A DNA stretch of 64,000 bases from Gymnothorax reevesii (lineage: Eukaryota; Chordata; Actinopteri; Anguilliformes; Muraenidae). The stretch's first letter is position 1. Each line of letters begins with the position of its first letter. The translations under genes were made by a program, and so were the position numbers. The notes below the pieces were generated by a model. It made no database searches. It was not told the origin of the DNA and was given only the letters and a program-made list of their open reading frames with translations. Below are positions 1 to 12,313 of the stretch, in pieces. Location of the stretch: the NCBI GenBank assembly GCA_029721435.1, contig CM056573.1, forward strand, positions 689,501 through 753,500, given 5' to 3'.

Positions 1-468
1 TTTAATTGATTCAATTTGCAGATAATTTTACTTTGGGAGTTTGGAGTTTACTATGGTAATTTAGAATGATTTGGGCAGAATTCAGAGGTGGGGCAAAAAG
101 TAGCTGAATCTAATTTGAATCAGATCAACTTTGCTGTGAATTACGTGGTGCATTAAAGAACAATACTGTAGTTCTGGTGACACCTTGACCATGCGGCTCC
201 ACTTTTAGGCCAGATGTAATTCTTACAAAAATGCACTAAGTCCCATGTTTATACAGGTAAATAAGCTGAGATCATTCCTGGAGCCTAGCATAGTTTCAGT
301 GTAGATTTTTTTGGACCGTATACTCTTTCCTGTAGAGCCACCACTAGGCCAAACCATGAATTTTGCCTATTGGGATAATGCTTTAGTTTCAGTGATATAC
401 CTTGCTGTTGTTCAGTAATTGGCATTGGTCAAGTTTTCAAAAAAGAAAAAACTATGAAGTTGAACATA
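1..468. other. Non-coding flank, no gene seen
   Basis: No convincing exon or transposon end is visible here. The stretch probably belongs to an upstream intron or 5' flank of the adhesion-GPCR gene whose first visible exon is at 2161. The TA at 467-468 is the left target duplication of the following Tc1 element. Confidence 0.4.
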
Positions 469-1992
469 TAACCCCAATTCCAAAATAGTTGGGACAATGT
501 GTAAATTGTGAATAAAATCAAAACGCAATGACTTTCAAGTCACACCAGCCAGTATTTTATTCACAATAAAACAGAAGATAATACAGCAAATGTTGAAACT
601 GAAATTTTACAGTTTTATCCACCAAAAGTTCTCATTTCAAATCTGACAGCTGCTACGGGTCTCGAAGTGGAGGCGTCTGGGCTTTGAGGAGACAAGTTTC
701 TTGAGTTTAGCCATTGGAATTTGATCCCACTCTTGTTTAATACAGGCTTCCAGCTGCTGGAGAGTTTTGGGTGTCCTTTGACGGACTTTGTTTAATTATG
801 TGCCAAATGTTCTCAATCAGTGAAAGATCAGGACTGCAGGCAGACCAATTCTGTACACAAGCTCTTCTACTACGAAGCCATGCTGTTGTAATAGCTGCAG
901 TATGTGGTTTTACATTGTCCTGCTGAAATACACAAGGCCTTCCCTGGAATTGATGTCGTCTGGAGGGGAGCATATGTTGCTCTAAAATCTTTATATACCT
1001 TTCAGCATTCATGGTGCTTTTTAAAACATGCAAGTGTCCCACACTATATGCAGTAATGCATCCCCATACCATCAAAGATACTGGCTTTTGAACTGAAGGC
1101 TGATGACAGGAGGGGGGTGGTCTTTCTCCCCTTTTTTACCCGGAGGACACGACGCCCATGATTTCAAATTTGGGCTCGTCTGACCACAGGACACTTTGCC
1201 ATTTTGCTACAGTCCATTTTAAATGAGCCTTGGCCCACAGAACACGGCGGCGCTTTTGGATCATGCTCAACAATGGCTTCCTTTTTGCATGATAGAGTTT
1301 TAGGTGGCATCTGTGGATGGCACGGCGGAACGTGTTTACAGGCAGTGGTTTTTTGAAGTATTCCTGGGCCCATTGAGTAATGTCAATGACAGAATCATGC
1401 TGGTGAGTGATGCAGTCGCGTCTGAGGGCCCGAAGATCACGGGCATCCAGTACAGGTCTTTGGCCTTGTGCCTTATGCACAGAGATTTTTCCAGTTTCTC
1501 TGAATCTTTTGATGATGTTATGCACTGTCGATGATGAGACCTTCAAAGCCTTTGCAATTTGACCTTGAGGAACATAGTTTTTAAAGTATTCCACAATTTT
1601 TTTAACGCAAGCCTTCTCAGGTTGGAGAGCCTCTGGCCATCTTTACTTCTGAGAGACTCAGCCTCTCTAAAACATCCCTTTTATAGCCAATCATATTACA
1701 CACCTGATGCCAATTAACTTAATTACTTGATAAATGTCCTTTCAGCTGATTCTTATATATTAATTGCTTTTTCAGCCCTTTTTTGCCTGTGTCCTAACTT
1801 TTTTGAGACCTGTTGCAGCCAGAAAATTTGAAATAAGCTCATTTTGTGGATAAAAATATATATATAAAAAAATTGAAATCTTATCTATGTTCTATTGTAA
1901 ATAACATATTGTCTTATGTGGTCTGAAAGTCATTGCAATTTGATTTTATTCACAATTTACACTTCCACCCAACTATTTTGGAATTGGGGTTG
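469..1992 (-). mobile_element. Tc1-like DNA transposon (copy 1), decayed
   Basis: Both ends carry the same inverted sequence, beginning AACCCCAATTCCAAAATAGT at the left and its near-perfect complement at the right. The element is flanked by TA (467-468 and 1993-1994), the Tc1/mariner target duplication. Its length of about 1.5 kb is typical for a full Tc1 element. The inside encodes a broken minus-strand transposase. The ends differ from the later Tc1 copies (19805, 33834), so this is a separate subfamily. Confidence 0.9.
737..1594 (-). pseudogene. Tc1 transposase pseudogene (copy 1)
   Basis: The reading frame gives a paired-type helix-turn-helix N-terminus (IAKALKVSSSTVHNIIKRF), a linker, and a DD34E-type catalytic core. 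The first Asp is in WSDEPKFEI, the second in VFQQDNVKPHTA, and the Glu in LSLIENIWH. The frame is interrupted around 1075-1140, just after the first catalytic Asp, where the protein runs into an early stop; homologous residues (a GRRVLR-like stretch) continue in another frame. The usual start region upstream of 1594 is also damaged. The family cuts and pastes its own DNA in the nucleus; this copy cannot make a full enzyme. Confidence 0.85.
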
Positions 1993-2160
1993 TAGTAGAA
2001 TACAAAAAGGAGTGCGCATATCACAGTTTGCATAGATACATTCAGCATTAGTCAAAGGTTTTGACACACTTCATGTGAAAATTGAGCATTTTAACAAATT
2101 ATTTCCATTTTAAAATCAAAGTACTTGAGGTCATATGTATGTTCTCTTACTATTTTTCAG

Positions 2161-2298
2161 GCTCATATGCTACATATTATGCTGAACTAATAATAGAATC
2201 CTCTGCATTGTCAAATATTACTGGAAAATTGTTATCTGTTGACCAAATAAAAGTGGAGAAAACAGCTGTGACTCTTGAAAATTTGAACATCACCACAG
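2161..2298 (+). CDS. Adhesion GPCR F-family (ADGRF5/ADGRF3-like) exon a
   Basis: This 138-bp exon has an acceptor TATTTTTCAG before 2161 and a donor GTAAAT at 2299. It is open in one frame and symmetric, phase 1 to phase 1. It encodes about 46 residues (YATYYAELIIESSALSNITG ... LENLNITT), a short extracellular module upstream of the cysteine-rich segment. Phase and strand match the next exon at 2753. The family assignment rests on the whole exon chain, in particular the SEA and Ig exons downstream; this exon alone would not identify the gene. ADGRF receptors are seven-helix plasma-membrane proteins with large extracellular regions. No start codon or signal peptide was found in the window, so the gene begins further left. 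Confidence 0.6.
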
Positions 2299-2752
2299 GT
2301 AAATCTACACACTTATGTTCAAAACTACACTAATGTCATGTCAATCTGTGTCACGGTGTACAAATTGTTCCCTTATTATAGGCTTTACCGCTGTAGCAGT
2401 GTCCATCCAACTTGTGATACCCAGGATAAACTTCAAAAGTGTTACATCAAATGACATGTTTACTGTGCACCATGATACTCAGTGAACTAATACACAGATA
2501 AAAACACAAGATTTTACCAAAATGTAAAGTAAAGCACTCTGAGGACTGAGGTACTTTGTGCAGCTTCTTTAATCTAAACTTCTGTATTCGCACCTAAAGG
2601 ACACACTAAACAAAGGGAATGACGGTGAAGTCACTGCCACTGAACGCATGAATCCCTACTCCCCTCTTTTTCATGCGATGAGCCAATCGGTATACTCCTA
2701 ATTCCCATCACTTTGTGTGTTAATATGCAATGTTTCTGCTTATTTTCAACAG

Positions 2753-2908
2753 ACTGCAGAATTATCTATGGAGAAGCACGCTGCACCTGCAAAGAAAATT
2801 ATATCTGGAGTAATGATGTTTGCAGAAATCATACGTCCTGCTGCAGTAACGACTCTTGCATTGTGCCATCTACAGTTGTGACACCCATGTGTATTCCAAA
2901 ATCAAGAG
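2753..2908 (+). CDS. ADGRF-like exon b, cysteine-rich module
   Basis: This 156-bp exon has acceptor TTTTCAACAG before 2753 and donor GTATTG at 2909, and is again phase 1 to phase 1. It encodes about 52 residues with eight cysteines (pattern CRIIYGEARCTCKENYIWSN followed by a CC pair and two more Cys). This is an EGF-like, disulfide-stabilised extracellular segment. In fish ADGRF-type receptors such a cysteine-rich unit precedes the SEA domain, which fits the next exon found at 48875. The following intron is about 46 kb and is largely mobile elements. The identity of the module is inferred from cysteine pattern and context. Confidence 0.65.
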
Positions 2909-3710
2909 GTATTGTGCTATAAACACAGCAGTGTTTCCTGTTGAACACGAGGTTTGGATTGGGGACAATGTGACTCGAGGGGGGGGGGGGGGGACTACTT
3001 GGGGGAAATAATACAGGCATCATTATTTTATCTTTGTTTTAAGCAGCAGAACATTCCCACAAAATGAGCGACATATTCATTAAAAATATTTTCATTAATT
3101 CATTTATTTTTCACTGCAATTTTGTATTTGTTGCTTATCATTTGAAGTGTGGAGCAACCTAGGCATAACTCTTGCTATATTAGAGCGCTCTTGAACCCCA
3201 TCCAGACATCTTGTGTTTAAAGGTCTTTGGGAAGCTTGTCTCATCTTTGACTCTTTCCCCTGACATATCTTCTCCTGTTCCTCTTGCCTCCTCTCTTCCC
3301 TCTCTCTTTCTCGTCTCTCCCTGAGTTCTCCAGATCTCTTTTATCCGTATGTTCAATCTATGTTCCCTCTCTGTCTATCAAGGCTAAGAAACGTTTCATA
3401 ATTATATGAATTTGTATTGTTAATTTTTCAGCGACTATAAAAACAGTTTTTTAAAGAGGTAAGTCAGTGTAGCCAGGCTCTCTCTCTCTCTCACGTTCTG
3501 CGTTGTGAATGTTACAGAGCACTCTGGACAATGACGTTGCATCACAGATGTTTTATTTCCTGCGTGCATCTGCATGAACATTTCGCACAACAAACCAATC
3601 ACATTAGCCTCTCAGGTACACTTGTTGCTGTTCAGTTAACCCTTCCTTCAGCATCCACAGATTTATCAGATAGGTAGGCCGGCTAGTAATAGCTAGTTAC
3701 ATCAGTGTTT
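2909..3710. other. Start of giant intron 2; simple repeats only
   Basis: This is the 5' part of the 46-kb intron. It holds a 15-G run (2979-2993), a CT-rich tract (about 3240-3340) and a short TC repeat near 3480. Sequence at about 3560-3640 resembles 18715-18790. No exon or transposon gene is visible. Confidence 0.5.
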
Positions 3711-3783
3711 CCCAACCCTGTTCCTGGAGTAACCCTGCCCTGCATATTTCAGGTGTCTCCTTGATTTAACACACCCAGATCAG

Positions 3784-4723
3784 GGGCTTGTCTCCCGAAG
3801 CTGGATTAACATGCCCGGGGTTTCCCTCAGTTATCCAGCTGCACTTAACCAGACATCCCCGGTCTTGATTATCGGGCTCACGAAGCCGATTATCAACTCG
3901 TTAAGTGAACCCAGGAGTTTCCAATCTAGATCTGTGCACGCTCAAATGAAAAGGGCGGTGTTTGCTGCATACGACCAATCGCAGACATGTGTCAATGCGT
4001 AAATTGGTGGGATTATAATATTACTTCCCCACCATGACAGCACGAGTAGATCTGACTATAGTAACATTTGTGTGTTCCATAAATTTATGTGTCTATGAAA
4101 TATGTCATTATGGCATGTGATTTTGGCCTTATCATTTCAGATGCGACACCGGTGGAGCAAAAAGAACATGGGAGCAAATAATAAGTAGAAAAACATACTG
4201 CAAAGTAGTCAGTACGTTCATTACATCTTATACGTGTAGCATATGTACATGAACATGGCTTTACTTCTTCACACTGTCTCTATTGTAAGATGATCACAGT
4301 GGAATTGTGGAATTAGTACTGAATGGCTTCAGCAGCTGACAGATATACTGTAGACCTTCTGCGGAAAACCAGTTCCTCTCGTAAAGACATTGTTCAGGCA
4401 AATCAAAAGGTTTACAGCGATTGCGAAAACACTCTTTCGCGCCTGAGCGCTCTTCGCACAAGTTGTGCACGAGACCCACTGGGTTCTCATCAAATGGGCA
4501 GGCCATTTTCCAAGATAATTGATTGGTCAGTAGGTGGGGCTTTTACACCTGCCGAGCTCTTATCCTGAACTTAACCTGCTCCTGAGCAGGTTAGGTGTTC
4601 AGCGTATGTTGCCACGGCAACGTACCCCAATAAAAAGCAAACCAACTTACGTGAAATGGAAAACTCAGGGTTAATCCAGAAGTTACCTCGCTAAGCCGAA
4701 ATCCAGCTTCATGAGACAGGCCC
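3784..4723. mobile_element. Harbinger-like non-autonomous DNA element
   Basis: The left end reads GGGCTTGTCTCCCGAAGCTG and the right end is its imperfect complement (CAGCTTCATGAGACAGGCCC). A 3-bp duplication CAG lies at 3781-3783 and 4724-4726. The intact target ATCAGGTCATT is known from the related repeat near 18490. A 3-bp duplication with GGGC-type ends suggests the PIF/Harbinger superfamily. The interior (940 bp) encodes no recognisable transposase. Confidence 0.65.
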
Positions 4724-4734
4724 CAGGTCATTAG

Positions 4735-4842
4735 AGTGATGTAGTTATCAATGCACTGTTGTCCACCACGCCTATAGGGGACACTAACTACCTACTTAGG
4801 TGTGGGTGCATGTGTCTTTCGGAAAATAAAGTCAAGTGAATA
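4735..4842 (+). repeat. gypsy-1 5' LTR, first half
   Basis: It matches 18164-18271 of the 3' LTR, including GCACTGTTGTCCACCACG and the block ending GTCAAGTGAATA. The first base is A instead of T of the LTR start TGTGATG. The match stops exactly where unrelated sequence (GCCCATGGACC) begins; the rest of this LTR resumes at 12383. Confidence 0.8.
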
Positions 4843-4902
4843 GCCCATGGACCTATAAGGAGAACTAGACACATAACTAGGGTCTGGAACACACGCAGAC
4901 TG

Positions 4903-5848
4903 GGCCGGTTGCATAAAATTAGACCCAGTCTTTGACTTTAATGTATTTTTAAGTCAGACTTACGATAGATAATTAAATATGCCTGTTGCATAAAATCTGT
5001 CTTTGAGTGACTTATTTAAGACTGACTTGGATAGCCGGTCGCGCTGTGTATCATGGGTAAAATAAGACACTTCATAGAGTAGAAAAACATGGCGGACACA
5101 ATAGCGACACTCGGTGGCAGCGGGAGATCACCGCACTTTAGCGTTAGCGCAACGGAAAACCTTTTCTTTGCTGGAGAAATACTGTATAATGCCGATAGAA
5201 GTCTTTTGTTCAATAGTTTTAATCAAGCGAATGGAAATTTGACCCGTCATCAAGTTAGGGGAGAAAATTACAGAAAAGGCGAACGGTATCAACGGTCGTG
5301 AGAACCGTAAAAGATGTTCAAAAACGTTTTAAAAATATTGTGCAACAATCCAAAGCTGCTTTCACACCGGAAAGCGTTTCGCGTGTATTCGCGTCTTTGC
5401 ATTGACATTGATTTTAATCTGTCGTGTGAAAAATTTGTTTCGCGTCCGGTGTGAAAGCATCTTAAGACGGAAATATGAAAGAGGAAAAAATCCAGGCACC
5501 GGAGGAGGACCCCCTCCAAAACTACAAAATAAATAAATACAAATTTAAAAAAAGAGCTAATAATCCTGTTTCCAATGTAAAATATTTTTTGTCCTTTTTT
5601 GTTAGAAAAACAATAAATATTGCTGTATCTTTGTGTCCTCTAACAGGTGTTCTTACAATGTGTTGCCATGGCAACAAAGCTCTCATCTCAGGGTGAGCCA
5701 GGGGGAGAGGTGGCTAATTTTTATGCCTCAAATCAAGTCAGTCTTAAGCTTTATGCAACAGTCAGTCTTAATTAGACTAGTCTAACTTGACAATTTAAGA
5801 CCAGTCTACAGTGACAACCAGTCTTAAACTAAGTTTATGCAACCGGCC
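4903..5848. mobile_element. TIR DNA element with GGCCGGTTGCATAAA ends
   Basis: The left end reads GGCCGGTTGCATAAA and the right end TTTATGCAACCGGCC, a clear inverted pair. Shorter copies of the inner terminal motif recur inside (TGCATAAAATCTGTCTTTGA near 4987; TTATGCAACAGTCAG near 5750). An open stretch at 5089-5301 starting MADTIATLGGSG may be the N-terminal stub of an element gene but has no recognised domain. Superfamily is uncertain; a Harbinger- or ISL2EU-like origin is possible. Confidence 0.6.
5358..5458. mobile_element. Short MITE nested in the 4903-5848 element
   Basis: Ends GCTTTCACACCGG and CCGGTGTGAAAGC form an inverted pair around about 75 bp that includes CGCGTGTATTCGCGTCTTTG. 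A related diverged copy is seen near 47037-47160. Confidence 0.6.
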
Positions 5849-6119
5849 AGTCCTAGCGGCGAGTCTGATATTGCAGGTCACGTGATGCCATGGGGGCCAA
5901 AGAGGAATTCCTCCATAGGGAATAATTTAAAAAGACACGCTGATAAATCCGTGAATAATTTTTTTGACAGCCACAAATTATCGATACCGAAACGGTTAAT
6001 TTTCTCTTTTAAATCATTAATGCCTCGTTTCTCGGCAAAGACAAAATGTTTTATTTATATTCAGGCTATGTGAATACCAACGGGTCCTCATATGTAAGCG
6101 CGTTCTCGACTTTTCCGAT

Positions 6120-7660
6120 TTTAGCACTGCAGTGGATGTGAGTGGGTGGAGCAATGGGCATTACTTGCCGTCTGTCTGTGTTCAATATTAAAGACGTAGC
6201 CAAGTAGGTTAAGTGCACTGACGACGTTATGGAGCCAATGTATTGAGCGACAAAAGAAACGCAAATTAATTAAAGACAGACCGGAAAATAAGTTAGCGCG
6301 TTATTATCATAGAAAATCAAATTTACGAACTGCGCGCAGATCTGGGCTGATCAGAACCGCGAGGTCCTCGAGGCTAAACCCAGCGTCTGTCATGCTTGCG
6401 ATTATGCTGCCCAGATTAACAAGGCAGATGTTGATGTGATTGGTTATAAGATGTTTCTGGGTCCATAGCGGGTTAAATACCACTAATTAGGGTTGCTGGC
6501 CCTGTGCAGTGGGCAAGCAGCTGCCCACTTCTGTACTTGCGTTCCTCAGTGGGTAGCTTCTGGAGTGGAATCATATAGAAAGGTGTATCACCAGTGCTAA
6601 CCCTAAGGATCAGTGGGCTAACCCTAGCAGGGGCTTATCCTGATTTTTTCAGGGCTTACTTCCTTAGATCCGCTGCGTTTTTTCAATACTAGGGGTGGGG
6701 CTAAGAGCTACAGCATGCGGCCTTCGGTATGTGAAAGGCTAGGTAGTGCAGCCACTTGCAAGTGACAAGCCGCATGTAGCGCACAACATGCCGCTGGGTA
6801 TGGGGAGACCAGGAATGGGCATTCCTTGCCGTCCGTCTGTGATCAACATTATTGACGTAGCCAAGCCAGTAATGTGAGCTGGCGTTACGGTGCAAATCTA
6901 CTGAGCAGCAAAAGGAACGCAATTTAATTAAAGGCAGATCGGAGAATAAGTTTGCGCGTAGTAATTGAAAATCAAATGTATTACTAGTGCGCACATTTAC
7001 ACTCATTTCATCAAACTTTTGTTTTGCGGTCAGGAGTAACCATAAGAGCACATTAACTAACTAGCTAACTTGCGTTTCTTTTGTTGCTCAGTATATTTTT
7101 GCCATTTTTATTGATGAATGGCCGTAATATGTTGCACCTCGATTGCTGTACTTCATGTAGCGCGACTAAATGTACAGTAAGCGAAGGCCGCTGTGGTGAC
7201 ATCCTAGAACCGTGTACGCAGCCAACACTCACCTTTTTGATATTAAAATGATATGGTTATATCCATTAACTGCATTGTGTATTTCCATTACTTTGAATAG
7301 CACCAATTTTCGCATCACTCTATTTTGATTCGTTAGGCATAATGCGTCAGCTAATTAGCATCTAACGTAATGTCCATATGAGTGCATTTATTCGAACACT
7401 GCCTAGCAAACCATTTAACAGCATAACCATTCTTCATTGTTAAATTACTTACAGACCCTCGTATATGATGACAAAACTTTTCGGCAACTTCACAGATGAG
7501 ATCCAAAATGATAACTAATTTTTTGTGCAATCCGAATCAAGTGCATGGGTGGAATAATGGGCATTCCTTCCCTTCCGTCTGTGATGAACAATCTATAGGC
7601 TACGTGGCCAAGTCAATAAAGCGAGCTGGCGTTAGGGTGCAAATGTTTTAGCCATTTTAT
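6120..7660. repeat. Three diverged direct repeats (about 0.7-kb spacing)
   Basis: Blocks at about 6137-6345, 6795-7005 and 7544-7650 share ATGGGCATTCCTTGCCGTC..GTCTGTGAT, followed by GACGTAGCCAAG, GAGCTGGCGTTA and, in the first two, AATTAATTAAAG(A/G)CAGA. They look like an old tandem duplication inside the 7.5-kb block. The stretches between them show no coding signal. Confidence 0.6.
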
Positions 7661-8784
7661 TTTAATAGATGAATGCCATTATTTACATATATATATACAT
7701 AAAAAATGTTTTCAAATAGAATTATTTGCGTTTTGTCAATTTTTGTTTTTTGCCAGCTTGAAGATTAATTCAAGTACTCAAAATCAAAAGGGTCATGGGT
7801 TTAATGCTTAACTTTCGCAGAGCCGGCCATTATCATAAAATTAAGTACCACAAATACAATCGATGTTAACTCGCACTTAGAAATGAAATGTAGAGACAGT
7901 ATTCAAATTATAATCGAGACAGACTTCCTTGGAAAGGGCTTTGGGGGCATAGAATGGCACGGCCTCCAGTTCGCTGACATGCAGAACTTCGTGGATGGAC
8001 TGTTCAATGCACTCCAAGAGGTTCGGATATCGCTGGGGGAAGACCAAAAAAGGAGCGTTAAAACAAAGGTAGAAATAACGCAGTAAAATGTCCGTAACAT
8101 TTCACAGCAGACACACATTTTACTATACTCCAAGAAATGGGTATAAATCGCGCAAGGCTAAAATACGTTAGCTACAAGTAAATTAGCTTGCCAGAACTGA
8201 CAAAAGTTTAAGGCTCCTGACTTTAAAACAGATCGATTTATTAGGCGCATGCAGAGCGTTGTGTGTTCAGTTTATCGTCTTGAATCCGGAAAAGAAAATG
8301 GAATTCGCACGCAGACGAGCAAGAATCGTCTGACTCCATTAATGCGGTTATTCATCGTTGAACTAAAGAGGACACGAGCCTGGGGTGTTTCCCAAAAGCG
8401 CAGTTGCCTCAACTTAAGTAATTTGTCCGTTCACAGTAAATAGCTCCAAATAGGTAAGTTAGCATCTGTGATTTCGGGAAGCGCACCCCTGAGCAATGTC
8501 ACGTTACACAACAGCAAGTCAACTAATTTTGCCGACATTTTTTAGTTGAAATCAGTCGTTTTACTTCCCTGTTAAATAAAAATCGTTTTAAACATCCGGC
8601 ACTGCCTTTGTGTTTTAAAATTCTATCTCAAACCTTTACCGATGGCCATGTTTTGTTTTTTTTTTTTCCTCTTTCGTTCCGCTCATACTTACACTAGGGT
8701 GCAGTCTGCAGTGGCCAGAATCCCATTTCCGGTGAAAAGTGATCGGGAACACGCACCCTGGGTCGGAGTTCCAAGAGGTATGAT
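7661..8784. other. No recognised gene
   Basis: An open frame at 7883-8086 (TDFLGKGFGGIEWHGLQFAD) is too short and isolated to call. The remainder is AT-rich with no transposon ends that could be paired. Confidence 0.4.
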
Positions 8785-11365
8785 CTACCAAATTGGTAAG
8801 CCTGGGGTAATTTCACTGTGTATTTTTTTAATTAACCCTTTGTGAATATATAAGCCATGTTAATAGCTATTTTGGTTGTCGAATTTGATTGGCAATTTAT
8901 GAAAAGTTAACAAAGGTCTGTAAAAATTGACACCATAGTATCATAGAACAATGTATGCTCTACCAATGTGGTAAGTCTGGGGACATTTCACTGTGCAATT
9001 TTTGAATTAACCCTTTGTGAATATGTAAGGCATGTTAATAGCTATTTTGGTTGTCAAATTTGATTGCCAATTTATGAAAAGTTAACAATCAAATTTGACA
9101 ACCAAAATAGCAATTAACATGCCTTACATATTCACAAAGGGTTAATTCAAAAATTACACAGTAAAATGTCTCCAGGCTCACCTGTTTGGTAGAGCATACC
9201 TTGTTCTATGATACTATGGTGTCAATTTTTAGAGACCTTTGCTAATTTTTCATAAATTGTCAGTCAAAGTTGAGAGAACCGTAATGGCCATTTACATGCC
9301 TTACATATTCTCAAGGGGTTATTTCAAAAACTATGCCGTAAAATGTCACCAGACTCGGCCCTGAGATTGATCATACTTTGGCCTATAATGTAATAATGTC
9401 AGTGTAGACAGACCTTTGCTTATTTTTCATAAAAATTCAATCAAAGTTGACAGAAACAAAATAGCCATTTACATGCCTTACATATTCACAAGGGGTTATT
9501 TCAAAAACTATGCAGTAAAATGTCACCAGACTCAGCCCTGAGATGGATCATACTTTGGCCTATAATGTAATAATGTCAGTGTAGACAGACCTTTGCTTAT
9601 TTTTCATAAAAATTCAATCAAAGTTGACAGAAACAAAATAGCCATTTTCATGCCTTACATATTCACTAGGGGTTAATTAAAAAATTACGCAGTAAAATAT
9701 CCCCAGACTTACCAATTTGGTAGAGCACACCTTATTCTATTATACTATGGTGTCAGTGTTTACAGACCTTTGTTCATTCTTCATAAATTGTCAATCAAAG
9801 TTGACAGAACCAAAATGCCTATTTACATGCCTTACATTCACAAGGGGTTAATTCAAAAATGATGCAGTAACTTGTTTCCAGACTTACCTGTTTGGTAGAT
9901 CTTACCTTCATCTATGATCATATGGTGTCAGTTTAGACAGACCTTTGTTAATTTTTCATACATTGCCAATCAAAGTTGACAAAAACAAAATAGCTATTTA
10001 CATGCCTTACATTCACAATGGGTTAATTCAAAAATTACGCAGTAAAATGTCCCAAAACCTACGAGTTTGGTAGAGCACACCTTGTTCTATGATACTATGG
10101 TGTCAGTTTTTACAGACCTTTGCTAGTTTTTCTTAAAAATTCAATCAAAGTTGACAGAACCGAAATAGCTATTTTCATGCCTTACATATTCACAAGGGGT
10201 TATTTCAAAAATGATGCCGTAAAATGTCTCCAGCCTAACCTGTTTGGTAGAGCATACCTTGTTCTATGATACTATGGTGTCAATTTTTACAGGCCTTTGC
10301 TAATTTTTATAAATTGTCAGTCAAAGTTGAGAGAACCGAAATGGCCATTTACATGCCTTACAGATTCACAAGGGGTTATTTCAAAAACTATGCAGTAAAA
10401 TGTCTCCAGACTCAGCCCTGAGATGGATCATAGTTTGCTCTATGATAATATTATGTCAGTTTAGACAGACCTTTGCTAATTTTTCATAAATATTCAATCA
10501 AAGTGGACAGAACTGAAATAGCAATTTACATGCCTTAATTATTCACAAGGGGTTTATTCAAAAATTTCGCAGTAAAATGTCCCAAGACTTGCCACTTTGG
10601 TAGAGCATACCTTGTTCTATGATAATATGGTGTCAGCTTTTACAGACCTTTGCTATTTTTTCATAAAAATTCAATCAAAGTTGACAGAACTGAAATAGCC
10701 ATTTACATGCCTGACATATTCACAAGGGGTTAATTCAAAAGTTATGCAGTACACTGTCTCCAGACTCAGCCCTGAGATGGATCATAGTTTGGTCTATGAT
10801 AATATCATGTCAGTTTAGATAGAGCTTTGCTAATTTTTCATGAAAATTCAATCAAAGTTGACAGAACCGAAATAGCCATTCCATGCCTTACATATTCACA
10901 AGGGGTTAATTCAAAAATTACGCAGTAAATTGTCCCCAGACTTACCACTTTGGTAGAGCACACCTTGTTCTATTAGACTATGTTTCAGTTTTTACAGACC
11001 TTTGTTAATTTTTCATAAATTGTCAATCAAAGCTGACAGAACCAAAATGCCTATTTACACGCCTTACATGTTCACAAGGGGTTATTTCAAAAACTATATA
11101 GTAAAATGTCTTCAGACTCAGCCCTGAGATATTATCATAGACCAAATTATGATCTTTGGTGTCAGTTTGGACAGACCTCTCATTATTCTTTATACACTGT
11201 CAATCAAATTTGACATCCCTAAAATGAGCATGTACATCCATTAAACACTCAGAAATGGTGAACTCAAAAACAGTAAAGTAAAATCACTCCAGACATACAC
11301 ATAATGTGGATAATAACATGTTCTATAATAATATGCTGTCAGTTTACACAGACCTTTGATAGGAC
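8785..11365. repeat. 177-bp satellite array with head-to-head inversion
   Basis: Anchor phrases such as CATGCCTTACATATTCACAA, CAGTAAAATGTC and CAGACCTTTGCTAATTTTTC recur every 172-181 bp from about 9083 to 11365, about 13 units. The first 1.7 units (about 8785-9079) are in the opposite orientation. The switch point near 9080 (AAAAGTTAACAATCAAATTT) forms a palindrome. Two monomer variants are interspersed: one with TTGGTAGAGCACACCTTGTT, the other with GCCCTGAGATGGATCATA. No coding capacity. Confidence 0.9.
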
Positions 11366-11967
11366 AGTTTAATTCACAGAACATCTCCTAAGTGCGCTCA
11401 TTCTTTAAATTCGATTGAGTCGTGACGTCCCAGTTTAGTTTGCTACCGCAATTTTACGTATATACGCGCACGTAAATTTTTTGCCGCTGATGGCTTGACC
11501 GAGAATTGCCGAAGCGCGGATAGCTTGATCGCAGTATTTAAGTTTCCGTTTCACTTACCTAAAGGTGCACCTGATCACAAGTCACACGGAAAGCGATTAT
11601 GACTCCGGACTTCCCGGGCTTCTCTTAGGGACTGGAAACAATGCATGTGTTTCATGATCGTTTAATTGTTTTAATGAAATAAGACCATTTGAAACGTTTT
11701 CATGCAGTTCCATAGCTTTTAATCCCTCAGTAAAGACAAGCCTGAGAATTCCCGAGTCATAATCGACTTTATTATCATTAGTGGGGAAATCCACCGTAAT
11801 TCAAGTGAAACTGATTAACTTGATGCTCAATGACTTAAATTACGTGAGTGAGTTTCTTCAGTGCGCTTTGATTGAATAATTGCTGACTACGGCACAGAAA
11901 CGTGAATGCCCCTAAGAGGAGAAACTCGCGCATAAGACGTAATAGCCTCTCTGCATACATGGCGGTT
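11366..11967. other. No recognised gene
   Basis: A short minus-strand open stretch at 11597-11794 may belong to the decayed transposon gene to its right, but no domain is recognisable. Confidence 0.35.
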
Positions 11968-12313
11968 TTATGCCTTTGTGTTTGACTTGGAAGGACCTCT
12001 GATTTTGAGACACAAAACTCCTAGTCTGTCGTGGTATTTAACATTCTGCTTATGTCCGCAGATAACGCAGTCATAAGCATCCGGTGACCTGTATGCTCGT
12101 AGTTCCTCCCTAGTGTACACGGCAGGTTTCTTGATCAAATGGATCAGGCCACGGAATACTGGGCCACTAACTAACGTCATCTACCCACTCACTGATACCA
12201 TAAGGATCTGGAAATTGGTTGGCATTTGTCAAAGTTAATTTGTTCAGGTAGAATTTGCGATCTTTGATGGCTAATGCCCTCGCATAGCTTGAAAAGCTAT
12301 TATGGTCCGCCAT
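11968..12313 (-). pseudogene. Fragment of YqaJ/SWIM-type transposon-associated gene
   Basis: Reading from an ATG at 12313-12311 the minus strand gives MADHNSFSSYARALAIKDRK, then a segment ending GISEWVDDVS. After a frame break near 12180 it continues with KPAVYTREELRAYRSPDAYD and HKQNVKYHDRLGVLCLKIRG. From memory this resembles the N-terminal part of proteins common in fish and cnidarian genomes that carry a SWIM zinc finger followed by a YqaJ-type nuclease domain. Neither later domain is present here, so the fragment is truncated as well as frameshifted. It starts only 70 bp from the right edge of the 7.5-kb block that split the gypsy-1 LTR and may have belonged to the inserting element. Confidence 0.45.

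Noticed and set aside
5089..5301. MADTIATLGGSG... frame as a host gene
   Set aside because: It sits wholly inside a TIR element and stops after 70 residues without a recognised domain; kept only as a possible element stub.
8785..11365. Regularly spaced repeats as a CRISPR array
   Set aside because: The whole 177-bp unit repeats, not short repeats separated by unique spacers, and the context is vertebrate.
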